Of a stretch of 64,000 nt of DNA, positions 54,146 through 64,000 are shown in pieces. This DNA comes from Mesorhizobium sangaii (lineage in GTDB: Bacteria > Pseudomonadota > Alphaproteobacteria > Rhizobiales > Rhizobiaceae). Each line of letters begins with the position of its first letter. Position 1 is the stretch's first letter. A model generated the notes under the pieces. The model did not search any database, was not told the DNA's origin, and was given only the letters and a program-made list of their open reading frames with translations. Location of the stretch: NCBI RefSeq assembly GCF_014207355.1, contig NZ_JACHEF010000002.1, positions 248,001 through 312,000 of the forward strand. Direction: 5' to 3'. The translations under genes were made by a program, and so were the position numbers.

Positions 54146-55012
54146 ATGACCAGCGCGCTCGACACCATCATCCAGGGCATTCAGCTCGGCGGCCTTTACG
54201 CGCTGTTCGCGGCCGGCTTGAGCCTCGTCTTCGGCATCATGCGGCTGGTCAACCTGGCGCATGGCGACCTCATCGTGCTCGCCGCCTTCCTGATTCTCGC
54301 GCTGGTGACCGCCCTTGGCCTTAACCCGTTCGTCGCCGCCCTTGTGGCGATGCCGCTGATGTTCGCTGTCGGCTGGGCACTGCAATTCTATCTTCTCAAT
54401 CGAACATTGGGCACCGATATCCTGCCGCCGCTGCTGGTCACCTTCGGCCTGTCGATCGTCATCCAGAACGGCCTGCTCGAAGGGTTTTCCGCCGACAGCC
54501 GCCGCATCTCGGTCGGTGGGCTGGAATCCGCATCGCTGGCGCTTGGACCGGTCAATGTCGGCGTCATGCCGCTGTTGACCCTGGCCTCGGCCATCGCGGT
54601 GATCGTCGGCCTCAACCAGCTGTTCTACCGCACATCGCTCGGCCGCGCCTTTCGCGCCACCTCGGATGATCCGCTCACCGCCGGACTGATGGGCATCCAG
54701 CCGAAGCGCATCTTCGCCGCCGCCACCGGCATCGCCATGGTGGTGGTGACGATCGCCGCCCTCTATCTCGGCACGCGCGCCAATTTCGACCCGACCATCG
54801 GACCGGCGCGGCTGATCTACGCCTTCGAGGCGGTCATCATCGGCGGCCTTGGCTCGCTGTGGGGAACGCTGTTCGGCGGCATCGTCATCGGCATCGCCCA
54901 GACCTTTGGGGCCGCGATCAATCCGGAATGGCAGATCCTGGCCGGCCATCTGGCCTTCCTGGTGGTGCTGCTGGTCAGGCCGCGCGGTCTGTTTCCGCGC
55001 GCGGTGGATTGA
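54146..55012 (+). CDS. Liv-type ABC transporter permease (LivH-like)
   Basis: This 288-residue membrane protein has about eight hydrophobic segments, GLSLVFGIMRLVNLAHGDLIVLAAF near residues 25-50 and the RATSDDPLTAGLMGI loop that contacts the ATPase. It is 66 bases downstream of the LivF-like gene. The stop at 55012 is 5 bases before the LivM-like start. Confidence 0.92.
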   Translation: MTSALDTIIQGIQLGGLYALFAAGLSLVFGIMRLVNLAHGDLIVLAAFLILALVTALGLNPFVAALVAMPLMFAVGWALQFYLLNRTLGTDILPPLLVTFGLSIVIQNGLLEGFSADSRRISVGGLESASLALGPVNVGVMPLLTLASAIAVIVGLNQLFYRTSLGRAFRATSDDPLTAGLMGIQPKRIFAAATGIAMVVVTIAALYLGTRANFDPTIGPARLIYAFEAVIIGGLGSLWGTLFGGIVIGIAQTFGAAINPEWQILAGHLAFLVVLLVRPRGLFPRAVD

Positions 55013-55017
55013 GAGCC

Positions 55018-56106
55018 ATGACCGATTTCACACTCAGCCGCTGGAAAGTCGAAACGCGAACCAAGGCATCGGCGACCTTCGCTATCGTCGCCGCGCTCGT
55101 CATCCTGCTTGCCTTCGCCGCGCCTTTGTTCGTCTCCCGCAGCGTGCTGCAGGACCTGTTCTTCATCCTAACCATGCTGGTGCTGGCGCAGAACTGGAAC
55201 CTCTTGGCCGGCTATGCCGGGCTGGTCTCGGTCGGCCAGCAGGCCTTCGTCGGCTTTGGCGCCTACGCCATGTTCGCGTTTGTCATCCTCGCCGGGCTCG
55301 ACCCGCTGGCCGCGATCCTTCTTGCCGGCATCGCCAGCGCCTTGCTCGCCATCCCCACAGCCTTCTTCCTGTTTCGCCTGCAGGGCGCCTATTTCGCCAT
55401 CGGCAGCTGGGTCATCGCCGAAGTGGTGCGGCTGGTGCTGGCGCAATGGAAGATGCTGGGCGGCGGCACCGGCACCTCGCTGCCGCGCGAGGCCATCCGC
55501 GACACGCCGGAGCTGAAGCTGGTCGGCGATCTGTTCGGCGTCAAATCGTCAGGCGCCGGCGACATCCTGACCTATTGGCTGGCGCTGCTGCTCGCCATCG
55601 CCACCATAGGCCTCGTCTATCGCCTGCTGCGCTCGAAGCAGGGACTGGGGCTCGCCGCCGTGCGCGACAGCCAGGAAGCGGCGCGCTCGGTCGGCGTCGA
55701 CGCCCGCCGCATGAAGACGCTGGTCTATCTGGCGGCAGCCTTTGGCACTGGGCTGGCCGGCGCCCTGATCTATGTGCAAAAGGCCCGCATCTCGCCGGAC
55801 GCTGCCTTCTCCGTCGTCGACTGGACCGCCTATGTCATCTTCATCGTCGTCATCGGCGGCATCGGCACCATCGAAGGGCCTATCGTCGGCGTCATCGTCT
55901 TCTACATCCTGCAGAATCTGCTTGCCGACTACGGCTCCTGGTATCTCCTGATCCTCGGGCTGATCGGCATCGTCATCATGCTGTTTGCGCCGCGCGGCCT
56001 GTGGGGCCTGTTTGCCGAGCGCACCGGCATCCAGCTTTTCCCGGTCCGCCGCCGGCTGACCGGCGGACCGCTATCAGCAAGCAAAAAGGGAGAGCCGCAT
56101 GGCTGA
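55018..56106 (+). CDS. Liv-type ABC transporter permease (LivM-like)
   Basis: This 362-residue membrane protein has LAQNWNLLAGYAGLVSVGQQAFVGFGAYA, the AVRDSQEAARSVGVDARRMK loop and GGIGTIEGPIVG, all typical of LivM. The ATG at 55018 follows GAGAGCC. It overlaps the monooxygenase gene by 8 bases, tying the importer to the catabolic enzyme in one message. Confidence 0.92.
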   Translation: MTDFTLSRWKVETRTKASATFAIVAALVILLAFAAPLFVSRSVLQDLFFILTMLVLAQNWNLLAGYAGLVSVGQQAFVGFGAYAMFAFVILAGLDPLAAILLAGIASALLAIPTAFFLFRLQGAYFAIGSWVIAEVVRLVLAQWKMLGGGTGTSLPREAIRDTPELKLVGDLFGVKSSGAGDILTYWLALLLAIATIGLVYRLLRSKQGLGLAAVRDSQEAARSVGVDARRMKTLVYLAAAFGTGLAGALIYVQKARISPDAAFSVVDWTAYVIFIVVIGGIGTIEGPIVGVIVFYILQNLLADYGSWYLLILGLIGIVIMLFAPRGLWGLFAERTGIQLFPVRRRLTGGPLSASKKGEPHG

Positions 56107-57853
56107 CATCACCACCGACGTGCTGACCATCGGTACCGGGCCTGCGGGCTCGGCGACCGCAGCGCTGCTTTCGACTTATGGCGTCGAGAACATGGTCATC
56201 AACCGCTATCGCTGGCTGGCCGCGACGCCGCGCGCGCACATCACCAACCAGCGCACTATGGAAGTCCTGCGCGACCTCGGCAAGGACGTCGAGGCCGAAG
56301 CCTATATGCATGCCACGGAACAGGACTTGATGGGCGAGAACGTGTTCTGCACCTCGCTCGCCGGCGAGGAGATCGGCCGCATGCGCAGCTGGGGCAAGCA
56401 TCCGCTTTCCCGCGCCGAGCATCTGCTCTCCTCGCCCTCGCACATGAACGACCTGCCGCAGACCTTCATGGAACCACTGCTGTTCAAGACCGCCTGTTCG
56501 CGCGGCACGCAGTCGCGGATGTCGATGGAGTATCTGTCGCATGTGCAGGACGCAGAGGGCGTGTCCACAACCTGTCGCGACCGGTTGACCGGCAAGGACA
56601 TCACCATCCGCTCAAAGTATCTGGTCGGCGCCGATGGCGGCAATTCGCTGGTCGCCGAACATGCCGGCCTGCCTTTCGAAGGCAAGATGGGTGTTGGCGG
56701 CTCGATGAACATCCTGTTCAAGGCCGACCTGTCGAAATACGTCGCCCACCGGCCGTCTGTGCTCTACTGGGTGGTGCAGCCGGGCGCCGATGTCGGCGGC
56801 ATCGGCATGGGCCTGGTGCGCATGATCCGGCCCTGGGACGAGTGGCTGATCGTCTGGGGCTACGACATCAACCAGCCGGCGCCCAAGGTCGATGATGCCT
56901 TCGCCAGAAAAGTGGCGCGCGATCTCGTCGGCGACCCCGAGCTTGAGATCGACGTCCAGTCGGTATCGACCTGGACCGTCAACAACATGTACGCCACGCA
57001 GACCTCCAAAGGTCGCGTGTTCTGCATGGGCGACGCCATCCATCGCCACCCGCCGTCGAATGGGCTCGGATCCAACACCTCAATCCAGGACGGCTTCAAC
57101 CTCGCCTGGAAGCTTGCCTATGTCATCAAGGGCAAGGCCGGACCAAAACTGCTCGACAGCTATTCGCAGGAGCGCGCGCCGGTCGCCAGGCAGATCGTCA
57201 CCCGCGCCAACAAGTCGATCGAGGAGTTCGGCCCGATCTTCAAGGCGCTTGGCCTGCTCGATTCGATCGACCCGGTGAAGATGCAGTCGAACATGGATGC
57301 GCGCTGCGACGACACGCCGGCGGCCGAGGCGCAACGCGCCAAGATCCGCGAGACGATCGCCGCCAAGGTCTACGAGTTCGACGCCCATGGCGTCGAGATG
57401 AACCAGCGCTACAAGTCGAATGCCATCGTCACCGACGGGCAGGAGGAACCGGCCTTCGAGAAGGACGCCGAACTGCACCATCAGCCGACGTCCTGGCCGG
57501 GCGCCCGGCTGCCGCATGTCTGGGTGCATTCGGAACGCGGCGACAAGGTCTCGACACTCGACCTGACCGGGCACGGCAAATTCACCGTGCTGACCGGCAT
57601 TGGCGGGCAAGGCTGGCTCGACGCCGCGAAGGTCGTCAGCAAGGAACTGGGCATCGACATGGCTGGCCACCTGATTGGCCCACGCCAGCCGTGGCAGGAC
57701 TTTTCCGGCGACTGGGCGCGCGCCCGCGAAGTGCGCGACAGCGGCATCCTGCTCGTGCGCCCCGACCAGCATGTCGGCTGGCGCGCGGACGCGATAAGCG
57801 GCGATCCGGCGGCGGATCTTCGCCGCGCCCTGACGTCAATTCTGGACAGGTGA
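56099..57853 (+). CDS. FAD-dependent phenol-type monooxygenase (TfdB / resorcinol hydroxylase-like)
   Basis: This 584-residue flavoprotein has the FAD motif GTGPAGSATA at residues 12-21, the YLVGADGGNSLVAEHAGLPF block and FCMGDAIHRHPPSNGLGSNTS, typical of group A aromatic hydroxylases such as 2,4-dichlorophenol 6-monooxygenase. The neighbours make hydroxylation of resorcinol or a similar dihydroxybenzene to hydroxyquinol the most likely job. GGGAG precedes the ATG. The second dioxygenase gene follows after 9 bases. Confidence 0.9.
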   Translation: MADITTDVLTIGTGPAGSATAALLSTYGVENMVINRYRWLAATPRAHITNQRTMEVLRDLGKDVEAEAYMHATEQDLMGENVFCTSLAGEEIGRMRSWGKHPLSRAEHLLSSPSHMNDLPQTFMEPLLFKTACSRGTQSRMSMEYLSHVQDAEGVSTTCRDRLTGKDITIRSKYLVGADGGNSLVAEHAGLPFEGKMGVGGSMNILFKADLSKYVAHRPSVLYWVVQPGADVGGIGMGLVRMIRPWDEWLIVWGYDINQPAPKVDDAFARKVARDLVGDPELEIDVQSVSTWTVNNMYATQTSKGRVFCMGDAIHRHPPSNGLGSNTSIQDGFNLAWKLAYVIKGKAGPKLLDSYSQERAPVARQIVTRANKSIEEFGPIFKALGLLDSIDPVKMQSNMDARCDDTPAAEAQRAKIRETIAAKVYEFDAHGVEMNQRYKSNAIVTDGQEEPAFEKDAELHHQPTSWPGARLPHVWVHSERGDKVSTLDLTGHGKFTVLTGIGGQGWLDAAKVVSKELGIDMAGHLIGPRQPWQDFSGDWARAREVRDSGILLVRPDQHVGWRADAISGDPAADLRRALTSILDR

Positions 57854-57862
57854 GGACGGACG

Positions 57863-58747
57863 ATGGAAGCGCACGAAAAGGGCTTCTTCACCGAGGAGAA
57901 TTCGGTCGAGGTCGTCACCGGCCGCAACCGCAACGCCAAAAGCGAACGGCTGAAGGCCGTGATGGAGGTCATCACCCGCAAGCTGCACGAGGCGGTCAAG
58001 GAGATCGAACCGACGCAGGACGAATGGTTCGAGGCCATCCTGTTCCTGACCAGGACCGGCCAGCTCTCCACTGAATGGCGGCAGGAGTTCATCCTGCTTT
58101 CGGACGTGCTTGGCGTCTCGATGCTGGTCGACGCCATCAACAACCGCAAACCGTCAGGCGCTTCGGAATCGACGGTGCTCGGACCGTTCCATCTCGCCGA
58201 CGCACCGGAATTGCCAATGGGCGCCAACATCTGCCTCGACCAGAAGGGCGAGGACATGTTCATCCATGGCCGCATTCTCGACACCGAGGGCAAGCCGATC
58301 GCCGGTGCCGTGCTCGACGTCTGGCAGGCCAATGACGAGGGTTTCTATGACGTGCAGCAGAAGGGCCTCCAGCCCGACTTCAATCTGCGCGGCGTGTTCC
58401 GCACCGACGCCGATGGGCGCTACTGGTTCCGCGCGGTGAAGCCGAAATTCTACCCCATCCCTGACGACGGCACGGTCGGCAAGCTGCTGCATGCGCTCGG
58501 TCGCCACCCCTATCGCCCGGCGCATCTGCACTACATCCTCAAGGCAGACGGCTTCGAGACGCTGACCACCCACATCTTCGACCCCGACGACCCCTACATC
58601 AATTCGGACGCGGTGTTCGGCGTGAAGGAAAGCCTATTGGCTGAGTTCAAGAGCATCGACGATCCGGCGCGCGCCAAGGGCCTCGAATTCGCCGGCCCGT
58701 TCTGGGAGGTCGAGCACGATTTCGTGCTGGCGAGAGACCAGGGATAG
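57863..58747 (+). CDS. Intradiol ring-cleavage dioxygenase (hydroxyquinol 1,2-dioxygenase-like), copy 2
   Basis: This 294-residue protein keeps the four iron ligands Tyr162 (EGFYDVQQ), Tyr197 (KFYPIPDDG), His221 and His223 (RPAHLHYI). It is a paralog of copy 1 at 49426 with the same numbering. The SGASESTVLGPFHLADAPELPMG stretch is closer to typical hydroxyquinol dioxygenases than copy 1. Its position after the monooxygenase suggests that it is the main ring-cleaving enzyme, with copy 1 for another catechol. It ends 26 bases before a convergent gene. Confidence 0.9.
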   Translation: MEAHEKGFFTEENSVEVVTGRNRNAKSERLKAVMEVITRKLHEAVKEIEPTQDEWFEAILFLTRTGQLSTEWRQEFILLSDVLGVSMLVDAINNRKPSGASESTVLGPFHLADAPELPMGANICLDQKGEDMFIHGRILDTEGKPIAGAVLDVWQANDEGFYDVQQKGLQPDFNLRGVFRTDADGRYWFRAVKPKFYPIPDDGTVGKLLHALGRHPYRPAHLHYILKADGFETLTTHIFDPDDPYINSDAVFGVKESLLAEFKSIDDPARAKGLEFAGPFWEVEHDFVLARDQG

Positions 58748-58773
58748 GCGGTCCCGTACGTTGGGTGGCGCGA

Positions 58774-60846
<2,073 letters not shown>

Positions 60847-60875
60847 GCAAACCTCCCAGCACTGGTGAGCGGCTA

Positions 60876-60924
60876 GAGCATGATGCCGAAAAGTGTGAAG
60901 CGGTTTTCGGACGACATCATGCTC
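60876..60924. repeat. Dispersed palindrome, family 2 (AAAAGTGTGAA type)
   Basis: GAGCATGATG at the left pairs with CATCATGCTC at the right, and CCGAAAA pairs with TTTTCGG around GTGTGAAGCGG. The core AAAAGTGTGAAGCGGTTTTCG is nearly the same as in the element at 4074-4115, and CTATCTCTTTG beyond it recurs in inverted form there as well. It lies upstream of the FadJ-like gene. Confidence 0.8.
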
Positions 60925-61074
60925 TATCTCTTTGAGTTAGACCGCGCGCATGGGATTTACAGCGCCGTGACGCCGATGGGAACCGGATGCTGGCCTGGCA
61001 CAATGATTACCGGCCTTGACGTGCTCCTGCGCTGCCGGCAGCCTCCGCCGCCATCACGCCGTGCGCCATCACAC

Positions 61075-62022
61075 CTACCGCAGCGCCTTCTGCCCACCCG
61101 CGGCCGTGATGACACCGACAATGATCAGCCCGGTCAGCAGCAGCCGCACCCCGGCGCTGACGCCGAACGTGTTGAGCATGGTCAAAAGCAGCACCAGGAA
61201 AAGCGCAGCGCCCCAGACGCCCGGCACGTTGGCCTTGCCGCCGGCCACCGATGTGCCGCCGATCACGACGACGGCGATCGAGGCCAGCAGGTATTCGTTG
61301 CCAATATCGACATTGGCGCCCCGGAAATAGCCGGCGAGCAGCGCGCCGTCGATGCCGCCGAGCGCCCCCGACAGCGTGTAGGTGAGGAAGCGGATGCGGC
61401 CGACATTGACGCCGGCGAGCCACGCCGCGCGGATGTTCTGGCCGATCGCCAGCACCGAACGGCCATAGACCATGCGCTGCAGGGCGATGGCGGCGCCGAT
61501 GGTGAACAGCACGGTCAGGATCGCCAGCACGGGAATGCCCAACACCTGCCAGTTGGCGAAATCGGCGAAGCCGGGCGGCGGCTTTATCTGCAGCCCCCGC
61601 CCATAGCTGATGTCGATCGACTGGATGATGAAGCTGGCCGACAACGTGGCGATGATCGGCGGAATGCGCAGCGCCCAGATCAGCAGATAGTTGGCGGCGC
61701 CGATCGCGGCACCCGTGGCGAGCGCCGCCAAAAGCCCGACCACGATCATGGCATCGTTGCCGTCCATCACCTTCATGGCGACAGCGCTGGCCAAGCCGAT
61801 ATTGGCCGGCAACGACAGGTCGACATTGCCAGGCCCAAGCGTGATGACGAACATCTGGCCGATGCCGACAATGACGGTGAACACTGCCAGCGACAGCGCC
61901 GCCGTGACCATGCCGCCGGCGCCATAGCCGCCGGTGAAGGCGATCGTCGCCAGCCACACCGACAAGGCGCCGAGGAACGACCAGATCCAGGGTTTGGCAA
62001 GCAGTGGTTTCAACGCGGCCAT
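61075..62022 (-). CDS. CUT2 sugar ABC transporter permease (second)
   Basis: This 315-residue membrane protein belongs to the RbsC/BPD_transp_2 permeases: MFVITLGPGNVDLSLPANIGLASAVAM, RIPPIIATLSASFIIQSI, AIGQNIRAAWLAGVNVGRIRF and VVVIGGTSVAGGKANV. It is the last gene of the unit and starts 2 bases after the stop of the other permease. The substrate is probably a monosaccharide or related polyol. Confidence 0.92.
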   Translation of the reverse strand: MAALKPLLAKPWIWSFLGALSVWLATIAFTGGYGAGGMVTAALSLAVFTVIVGIGQMFVITLGPGNVDLSLPANIGLASAVAMKVMDGNDAMIVVGLLAALATGAAIGAANYLLIWALRIPPIIATLSASFIIQSIDISYGRGLQIKPPPGFADFANWQVLGIPVLAILTVLFTIGAAIALQRMVYGRSVLAIGQNIRAAWLAGVNVGRIRFLTYTLSGALGGIDGALLAGYFRGANVDIGNEYLLASIAVVVIGGTSVAGGKANVPGVWGAALFLVLLLTMLNTFGVSAGVRLLLTGLIIVGVITAAGGQKALR

Positions 62023-62024
62023 GG

Positions 62025-63005
62025 CTACCTCTCCCTGCGGCTGATCAGGACGCGGGCCGCCAGCACGATGATCAGGATGGCGCCATTGGCGGCCACCTGC
62101 CAGTCGGGCGGAATGTGCATGAAGGTGAGCAGCGGCGAGGCGGCCAGCGCCAGCGTAAGCGCGCCGATCACCGCGCCGATCGGCGACACCCGGCCACCGA
62201 CGAATTCGCCGCCGCCGAGGATGACGCCGGCAATCGCCAGCAGCGTGTAGCCATTGCCGATATTGGCATCGGCCGAGGTGGTGATGCCTATCAGCGCCAT
62301 GCCGGACAGCACGCCGAACAGGCCGGCCAGCGCAAACAGCACGATCTTGGTCTTGAGCAGCGACCAGCCGGCACGGCCGAGCGCGGCCGGATTGCCGCCG
62401 GAACCGCGCAGGATCACGCCGTAGGAGGTGCGCATCAGCCCGAAATGGACAATGAGGCCGATCAGCAGCGCGGCGATGATCGGGAACGGCACGAGAGGCG
62501 GCTTGAACGCCATGAACGCCAGCAGCCAGTCCGGCGCCTTGCCGCCGGGTTTGGGCAGGACGAGAATGGCCAGCCCCTGCCAGACGAAGCTCATGCCGAG
62601 TGTCACCACGATCGAGGGCAGGTTGCGCAGATGGATCAGCGCGCCGAGCAAGGCATAGACACCGATCGAGCCGAGCAGGATCAAGACACCGATCAGCGGC
62701 GCGTCCTTCAGCCAGGTCGCGGTCACGCAGCCGACAAAGCCGACGAAGGTTCCGATCGACAGGTCGAGCTCGTTGCCGGCGATGACGAACATCTGCGCGA
62801 TCGTCGCCAGGGCGATCGGGATCGCCAGGTTCAGCATCAGGCTGAAGCCGAAATAGCTGATGGCGCGCGGATTGAGCCAGGCGATGGCGAGAAGAACCAG
62901 CGCCAGCGACAGCGCCGGCAACAACCCACGCAGCAGGCGGGCGCGTGCCAGCGCGCCACGCTCGGCGGAACTCTTGGTGGTGGCTTCTAGGCTGGCGGCC
63001 GTCAT
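62025..63005 (-). CDS. CUT2 sugar ABC transporter permease (first)
   Basis: This 326-residue permease is homologous to its neighbour: MFVIAGNELDLSIGTFVGFVG, NLPSIVVTLGMSFVWQGLAI, RGSGGNPAALGRAGWSLLKTK and GVILGGGEFVGGRVSP. The ATG at 63005 (MTAASLEAT) lies one base beyond the stop of the ATPase gene; a slightly longer frame is possible. The two different permeases probably form a heterodimer. Confidence 0.9.
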   Translation of the reverse strand: MTAASLEATTKSSAERGALARARLLRGLLPALSLALVLLAIAWLNPRAISYFGFSLMLNLAIPIALATIAQMFVIAGNELDLSIGTFVGFVGCVTATWLKDAPLIGVLILLGSIGVYALLGALIHLRNLPSIVVTLGMSFVWQGLAILVLPKPGGKAPDWLLAFMAFKPPLVPFPIIAALLIGLIVHFGLMRTSYGVILRGSGGNPAALGRAGWSLLKTKIVLFALAGLFGVLSGMALIGITTSADANIGNGYTLLAIAGVILGGGEFVGGRVSPIGAVIGALTLALAASPLLTFMHIPPDWQVAANGAILIIVLAARVLISRRER

Positions 63006-63006
63006 C

Positions 63007-64000
63007 TCACGCCGCATCGCCAAACGAGGACTGGATGATCTTCTCTTCGGTCAATTCATCGCGGCCCAGATTGGCGACGATGCGGCCGTTCTTGAAGACA
63101 TAGATGTGGTCGCAATTGTCGAGCTCTTCGGTTTCCGTGGTGTACCAGAGGAAGGTGCGGCCTCGGCGGGCCTCTTCCTGTACGAGGTCATAGACCTCCA
63201 GTTTGGTGCCGATATCGACGCCCCGCATCGGATCGTCCATCAGCACGATCTGCGCGTCCGAGCCAAGCGCCCGGGCAAACAGCGCCTTCTGCTGGTTGCC
63301 GCCCGACAGCGAGAAGATGTTGTTGTTCATGTCCGGCGTGCGGATGCCGATCTTCTTTTGCCAGATTGCAGCAAGCTCGGCCTCGCGCTGCGGCGAGATC
63401 AACAGGCCGTTGCGCAAACGCGCCAGCGAACGGATACCGATATTCTGCGCAATCGACCATTGCGGGAAGATGCCATCCGACTGCCGGTCGCCGGCCACCA
63501 GCGCCACCGGCGCGGTGACCTCAATGCCGGCCTTGGCGCGCGATGCAGCAGCGAAGATCGCCAGCAACAGGTCGGTCTGGCCGTGGCCAGCCAGACCGGC
63601 AAGGCCGATGATCTCGCCGGCACGGGCGACAAGGTCGGTGCCGTCCTTCTGCACGGCGGGTCGCGCCCGCACCCGCAGCGGGCTAGCCCCCGGTTTGGCG
63701 GCGGCGACCTGCGCCGCGATCTTCTGGCGCGCTTCCGCCCCGCCCATCGCCGTCACCAGCCGGTCGCGGTCGAAGGCACCCGCTGCGTCGGCGACAACCA
63801 CCTTGCCGTCGCGCATCACCACGATGCGGTCGGCATTCCGCAGCACTTCGCCCAGCACATGCGAGATCAGGATGCAGCTTTTGCCGCCGGCGACGAAGCG
63901 GCGCACGAAGGCCAGCAACTGTCCGGCGGTGTGCGCGTCGAGCGACGATGTCGGCTCGTCAAGGATGACGAGGTCGAGCCGGTCCTGCGTGACCGTGAAG
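63007..64000 (-). CDS. CUT2 sugar ABC transporter ATP-binding protein (RbsA-like, partial)
   Basis: The last 330 residues of a double-domain ATPase are present; the start lies beyond the window. The visible part begins just before Walker B of the first domain (LVILDEPTSSLD) and its switch region (CILISHVLGEVL). It then has the second domain with P-loop-like GLAGHGQTDLLLAI, signature FSLSGGNQQKALFARAL and VLMDDPMRGVDIGTK. It overlaps no gene and feeds the two permeases downstream. Any binding protein must be outside the window. Confidence 0.92.
   Translation of the reverse strand, partial: FTVTQDRLDLVILDEPTSSLDAHTAGQLLAFVRRFVAGGKSCILISHVLGEVLRNADRIVVMRDGKVVVADAAGAFDRDRLVTAMGGAEARQKIAAQVAAAKPGASPLRVRARPAVQKDGTDLVARAGEIIGLAGLAGHGQTDLLLAIFAAASRAKAGIEVTAPVALVAGDRQSDGIFPQWSIAQNIGIRSLARLRNGLLISPQREAELAAIWQKKIGIRTPDMNNNIFSLSGGNQQKALFARALGSDAQIVLMDDPMRGVDIGTKLEVYDLVQEEARRGRTFLWYTTETEELDNCDHIYVFKNGRIVANLGRDELTEEKIIQSSFGDAA

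Noticed and set aside
58190..58195. GPFH in dioxygenase copy 2 versus GPFY in copy 1, first taken as loss of an iron-ligand tyrosine.
   Set aside because: Counting residues shows the iron-ligand tyrosines are Tyr162 and Tyr197 in both copies, so residue 110 is not a ligand.

Overview
The window is high-GC DNA with Mesorhizobium-like (Rhizobiales, Alphaproteobacteria) character. The protein families, the many ABC importers, the beta-ketoadipate genes and the dispersed intergenic palindromes of rhizobial type all point that way. This is inferred from gene content and style; no database was searched. Coding density is high except for 11.1-12.8 kb, a lower-GC relic patch directly downstream of a tRNA-Ala gene.

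Layout. 0-2.4 kb: the end of an NTF2-like gene and an M3 peptidase. 2.5-10.2 kb: a sugar (CUT1) ABC importer with an M81 peptidase on the minus strand, divergent from an SDR dehydrogenase, the importer ATPase and an RpiR regulator. 10.2-11.1 kb: DUF167, YggT and tRNA-Ala(CGC). 11.1-13.3 kb: small orphan ORFs, a broken nitroreductase relic and two small hypothetical genes. 13.3-15.7 kb: tonB (frameshifted), exbD and exbB behind a candidate RirA iron box. 15.8-18.8 kb: cysteine hydrolase, LLM oxidoreductase, a small membrane protein and an SDR. 18.9-23.6 kb: a BMP-type importer. 23.8-27.6 kb: pcaF, pcaJ, pcaI and an IclR regulator.

27.6-40.8 kb holds the least familiar locus. A GntR regulator, a glycosyltransferase, a PuuA-like glutamine synthetase and a PuuB-like FAD oxidase diverge from a polyamine-type ABC importer, a second glycosyltransferase, three tandem cupins and an aldehyde dehydrogenase. 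The genes suggest import, gamma-glutamylation, oxidation and dehydrogenation of an amine, plus unexplained glycosyl transfer. 40.8-42.7 kb: a class A beta-lactamase next to a broken LysR/AmpR-like regulator. 42.7-48.4 kb: an SDR, a second polyamine-type importer and a LuxR-type regulator.

48.4-58.7 kb encodes a hydroxyquinol (resorcinol-type) pathway: LysR, two intradiol dioxygenases, maleylacetate reductase, a phenol-type FAD monooxygenase and a five-gene Liv-type importer. Its product, 3-oxoadipate, would be the substrate of the PcaIJ/PcaF enzymes encoded at 24-27 kb. 58.8-64 kb: a bifunctional beta-oxidation enzyme and a CUT2 sugar importer cut by the window end. In all, six ABC importers lie in 64 kb, so the region looks like a catabolic accessory neighbourhood.
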